Shown: positions 40,533-42,213 of the stretch, one piece after another | Layout of the letters: every line of letters begins with the position of its first letter | Numbering within the stretch: the first letter of the stretch is position 1 | DNA from: Lachnospiraceae bacterium | Lineage (GTDB): Bacteria > Bacillota > Clostridia > Lachnospirales > Lachnospiraceae | NCBI GenBank assembly: GCA_016281555.1 | Contig: JAEEIV010000081.1 | Location: 1 to 42,213, forward strand | DNA length: 42,213 nt | Direction: 5' to 3' | Program-made: the position numbers and the translations under genes | The notes under the pieces: model-generated | The model's input: the letters and a program-made list of their open reading frames with translations, nothing else | Database searches by the model: none | Told to the model about the DNA's origin: nothing

Positions 40533-40561
40533 TTGCATTCCGGGGAAAAATGATTTATAAT
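40533..40561 (+). promoter_or_regulatory. Promoter of the membrane protein gene
   Basis: Plus strand: -35 TTGCAT (40533-40538), 17-base spacer, consensus -10 TATAAT (40556-40561). The expected transcription start near 40568 supports the ATG at 40600 over the one at 40573. It is divergent from the FAD dehydrogenase promoter. Confidence 0.85.
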
Positions 40562-40599
40562 TTTTACATAGAATGAACCGAAAACGAATGGGGTTTCTC

Positions 40600-41430
40600 A
40601 TGAATACGGAACAAAGAATCAACTCGGAAAGCGAAAACGTTTTTGCCGGCATCGTCGGCGCCTTTCTTCTGTCCCTGGTCGGCGGCCTTGCCTTCTTCCT
40701 GCTGTATACCATCGGCATCATCTCTTCCATCTCCGGTCTTATCGGAGTCATTCTGGCGATCAAGGGATACCAATGGTTCGCCAAGAAGGAAAGCATCAAG
40801 GGGATCATCATTGCCTCGGTCATTGCCTTGCTGGTGCTTGTGCTGGCCTGGTACCTCTGTCTCGGGAAAGACATCTACGACGCTTACCAGACCTGGTACA
40901 AGAACGGTGAAATCGACTTTACGCTGACTTATCCGGAAAGCCTGCGGGCCGTACCCGTGTTCATGCAGGAACCTGAGATCGCAAGGGAGTACATCAAGGA
41001 TCTGATTCTCTGCCTGGTCTTTGCGCTCATCGGTTCGATCGGAACGATCATCACTTCGATCATCAACATCAAGCGGCGGAATGCACTCTTAAGCGGCGAG
41101 GCCGCGGAACCCGCTGCGACGGAACCTGCAGAAATCTCTCAGGAATCGGCCCTTCCGATCCGGTCCGCCCACACGGATGAAAAAGTGCGCGAATATCTGA
41201 AAACCAGCGTATTCGGACACGAGGTGGTGTTCCGGAAGGTCGCGAAAAAGAAGGACGAACTGCTGATCGACGGTATGGTCTATGCGGAGCATGAACTGAA
41301 AAAGATCGAGTTCCCCTACGAAATGCACGTCTTCTTTGACGGACACGTTTTCGAAGCCGGTTACGGGAACGGACTCGGCAGTTACATCAGCGTCGATCAC
41401 ACCGTGATGTGCAAGAAATTCCGCTGGTAA
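40600..41430 (+). CDS. Membrane protein of unknown function with C-terminal soluble domain
   Basis: 276 residues from the ATG at 40600, six bases after a GGGG run; the ATG at 40573 is nearly at the transcription start and has no ribosome binding site. I do not recognise a family. Hydrophobic segments lie at about 17-38, 41-56, 67-85 and 135-156. Between the third and fourth is an aromatic, presumably external loop with DAYQTWYKNGEIDFTL. After an Ala/Glu/Pro linker (about 165-190) comes a cytoplasmic or external domain (190-276) with TDEKVREYLKTSVFGHEV and HVFFDGHVFEAGYGNGL. It is transcribed alone, with its own promoter and terminator, between the hisS operon and clpB. Confidence 0.8.
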   Translation: MNTEQRINSESENVFAGIVGAFLLSLVGGLAFFLLYTIGIISSISGLIGVILAIKGYQWFAKKESIKGIIIASVIALLVLVLAWYLCLGKDIYDAYQTWYKNGEIDFTLTYPESLRAVPVFMQEPEIAREYIKDLILCLVFALIGSIGTIITSIINIKRRNALLSGEAAEPAATEPAEISQESALPIRSAHTDEKVREYLKTSVFGHEVVFRKVAKKKDELLIDGMVYAEHELKKIEFPYEMHVFFDGHVFEAGYGNGLGSYISVDHTVMCKKFRW

Positions 41431-41453
41431 CCCCCGCATTGATTAAATAAACA

Positions 41454-41487
41454 GAGCCGCCCGCTATAGCGAACGGCTCCTTTTTTT
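41454..41487 (+). terminator. Intrinsic terminator of the membrane protein gene
   Basis: Stem GAGCCG/CGGCTC (41454-41459 with 41474-41479) with an inner CGCTATAGCG palindrome, then C and seven T residues. On the minus strand it follows clpB by about 22 bases, with a weaker TGTTTATTT tail. Confidence 0.88.
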
Positions 41488-41509
41488 GTTTATACACCTT
41501 TTCCGGTCT

Positions 41510-42213
41510 TTACGCTTTTTTAATGCGTCCCTTCAGTTTCCCCTCTTCCACGTCCATGTAGATCACGTCTCCCCGGTCCGCTTCTCCGCCGAGGATGATC
41601 TTCGCCGCCTCGGTCTCGACGTTCTTCTGCAGGAACCGCTTCAAAGGACGCGCGCCGTAGGTCGGATCATAGCCTTTGTCAATGACGAATTGCATCGCTT
41701 CGTCGCTGAGTTCGATCGAGATTTCTTTTTCGGCAAGCCGTTTATTCACGTCGCGAAGCATGAGTTTCACGATGCCGGAGATGTTCTCCTTCGTCAGCGG
41801 TTTGAAGAGGATGATCTCATCCAGCCGGTTTAAGAATTCCGGACGGAAATGATTCCTGAGGTCATTCATGACCATCTTTTCCGCGTTTTCCGAAATATGT
41901 CCCTCGGCGTCGATCCCGTTCAGCAGGAATTCCGAGCCGATGTTCGACGTCATGATAAGGATCGTGTTCTTGAAATCCACGGTCCGGCCCTGCGAATCCG
42001 TGATCCGTCCGTCGTCCAGCACCTGCAGAAGGATGTTGAACACGTCCGGATGCGCCTTTTCGATCTCGTCGAACAGGACCACGGAATAGGGTTTCCGCCG
42101 GACGGCTTCCGTCAGCTGTCCGCCTTCGTCGTAACCCACGTATCCCGGAGGCGCCCCGATGAGTCTCGAGACGGAGAACTTCTCCATGTATTCGCTCATG
42201 TCGATCCGGACCA
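41510..42213 (-). CDS. clpB: ATP-dependent chaperone ClpB, C-terminal part (cut by window edge)
   Basis: Open frame from the right edge to the TAA at 41510-41512, 233 codons visible. It covers the end of the second AAA+ module of ClpB/Hsp104, which disaggregates proteins with Dna[31 protein letters not shown] with the GYVG pore loop, Walker [13 protein letters not shown], sensor-1 [10 protein letters not shown], arginine-finger segment [15 protein letters not shown], and sensor-2 [14 protein letters not shown]. ClpC and ClpA share this module, but the spacing and the long [20 protein letters not shown] segment fit ClpB; the N-terminal and middle domains that would decide are outside the window. 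No start codon is visible. Confidence 0.88.
   Translation of the reverse strand, partial: VRIDMSEYMEKFSVSRLIGAPPGYVGYDEGGQLTEAVRRKPYSVVLFDEIEKAHPDVFNILLQVLDDGRITDSQGRTVDFKNTILIMTSNIGSEFLLNGIDAEGHISENAEKMVMNDLRNHFRPEFLNRLDEIILFKPLTKENISGIVKLMLRDVNKRLAEKEISIELSDEAMQFVIDKGYDPTYGARPLKRFLQKNVETEAAKIILGGEADRGDVIYMDVEEGKLKGRIKKA

Noticed and set aside
37616-40560. Two long plus-strand open frames opposite the MurE-like and FAD dehydrogenase genes
   Set aside because: Antisense shadows without ribosome binding sites, overlapping genes with complete motifs.
1-42213. Phage, toxin-antitoxin or defence system
   Set aside because: No nuclease, restriction, integrase, toxin or phage structural motif was recognised on either strand.

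Overview
This is a chromosomal segment of a moderately GC-rich Gram-positive bacterium, most likely an uncultured gut or rumen Clostridia (Bacillota). The evidence is the Firmicutes-type order rimP-nusA-ylxR-ylxQ-infB-rbfA-nrnA-truB-ribF, a LexA gene with a CGAAC-N4-GTTYG SOS box, a purine riboswitch upstream of a BMP-type nucleoside ABC transporter, RqcH, strong AGGAGG-like ribosome binding sites, and lipoproteins with acidic Ser/Glu/Thr linkers. I cannot name the species. Most genes lie on the minus strand; the plus-strand genes are rqcH, the deacetylase-like gene, lexA, an AraC regulator and one membrane protein. Both ends cut through genes (rsmB at the left, clpB at the right).

Layout. 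1-4279: priA-def-fmt-rsmB operon (replication restart, then N-terminal formyl-Met processing and rRNA methylation). 4391-4900: five-tRNA operon (Pro-Gly-His-Gln-Lys) with a consensus promoter and an intrinsic terminator; no CCA ends are encoded. 4928-5220: solitary acyl carrier protein gene with its own promoter. 5233-13720: the nine-gene translation/transcription operon from rimP to ribF, preceded by a structured leader. 13750-15880: glmM and a stand-alone left-handed beta-helix protein resembling the GlmU acetyltransferase domain. 15936-19588 (plus): rqcH, an apparently catalytically dead PdaA-like deacetylase, and lexA. 19625-25386: xpt, then a guanine-type riboswitch, then the solute-binding lipoprotein, ATPase and two permeases of a nucleoside/purine transporter. 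25491-34810: an accessory island with an AraC regulator divergent from a ceramidase-like lipoprotein, a lipoprotein of about 1,850 residues built from five repeated modules, and an LDH2-family dehydrogenase. 34820-40509: FAD-dependent dehydrogenase, a MurE-like ligase, HisRS and an archaeal-type AspRS as one likely operon. 40533-42213: a four-helix membrane protein (plus) and the C-terminal part of clpB (minus).

How the parts work together. The housekeeping blocks are conventional. The most unusual content is (i) the AraC/ceramidase-like/modular beta-helix lipoprotein island, which looks like a regulated cell-surface system of unknown function; (ii) several enzymes whose diagnostic residues have changed: a RibF without a recognisable flavokinase motif, a deacetylase that lost its metal ligands, a MurE homologue with GHNR where DNPR is expected, and an RqcH with ER in place of the DR pair; (iii) a possible GlcN-1-phosphate acetyltransferase encoded directly after glmM; and (iv) a riboswitch placed inside the xpt-transporter unit. 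No CRISPR array, insertion sequence, integrase or prophage gene was seen, and no stretch longer than about 300 bases lacks a gene (the tRNA block fills the longest interval).
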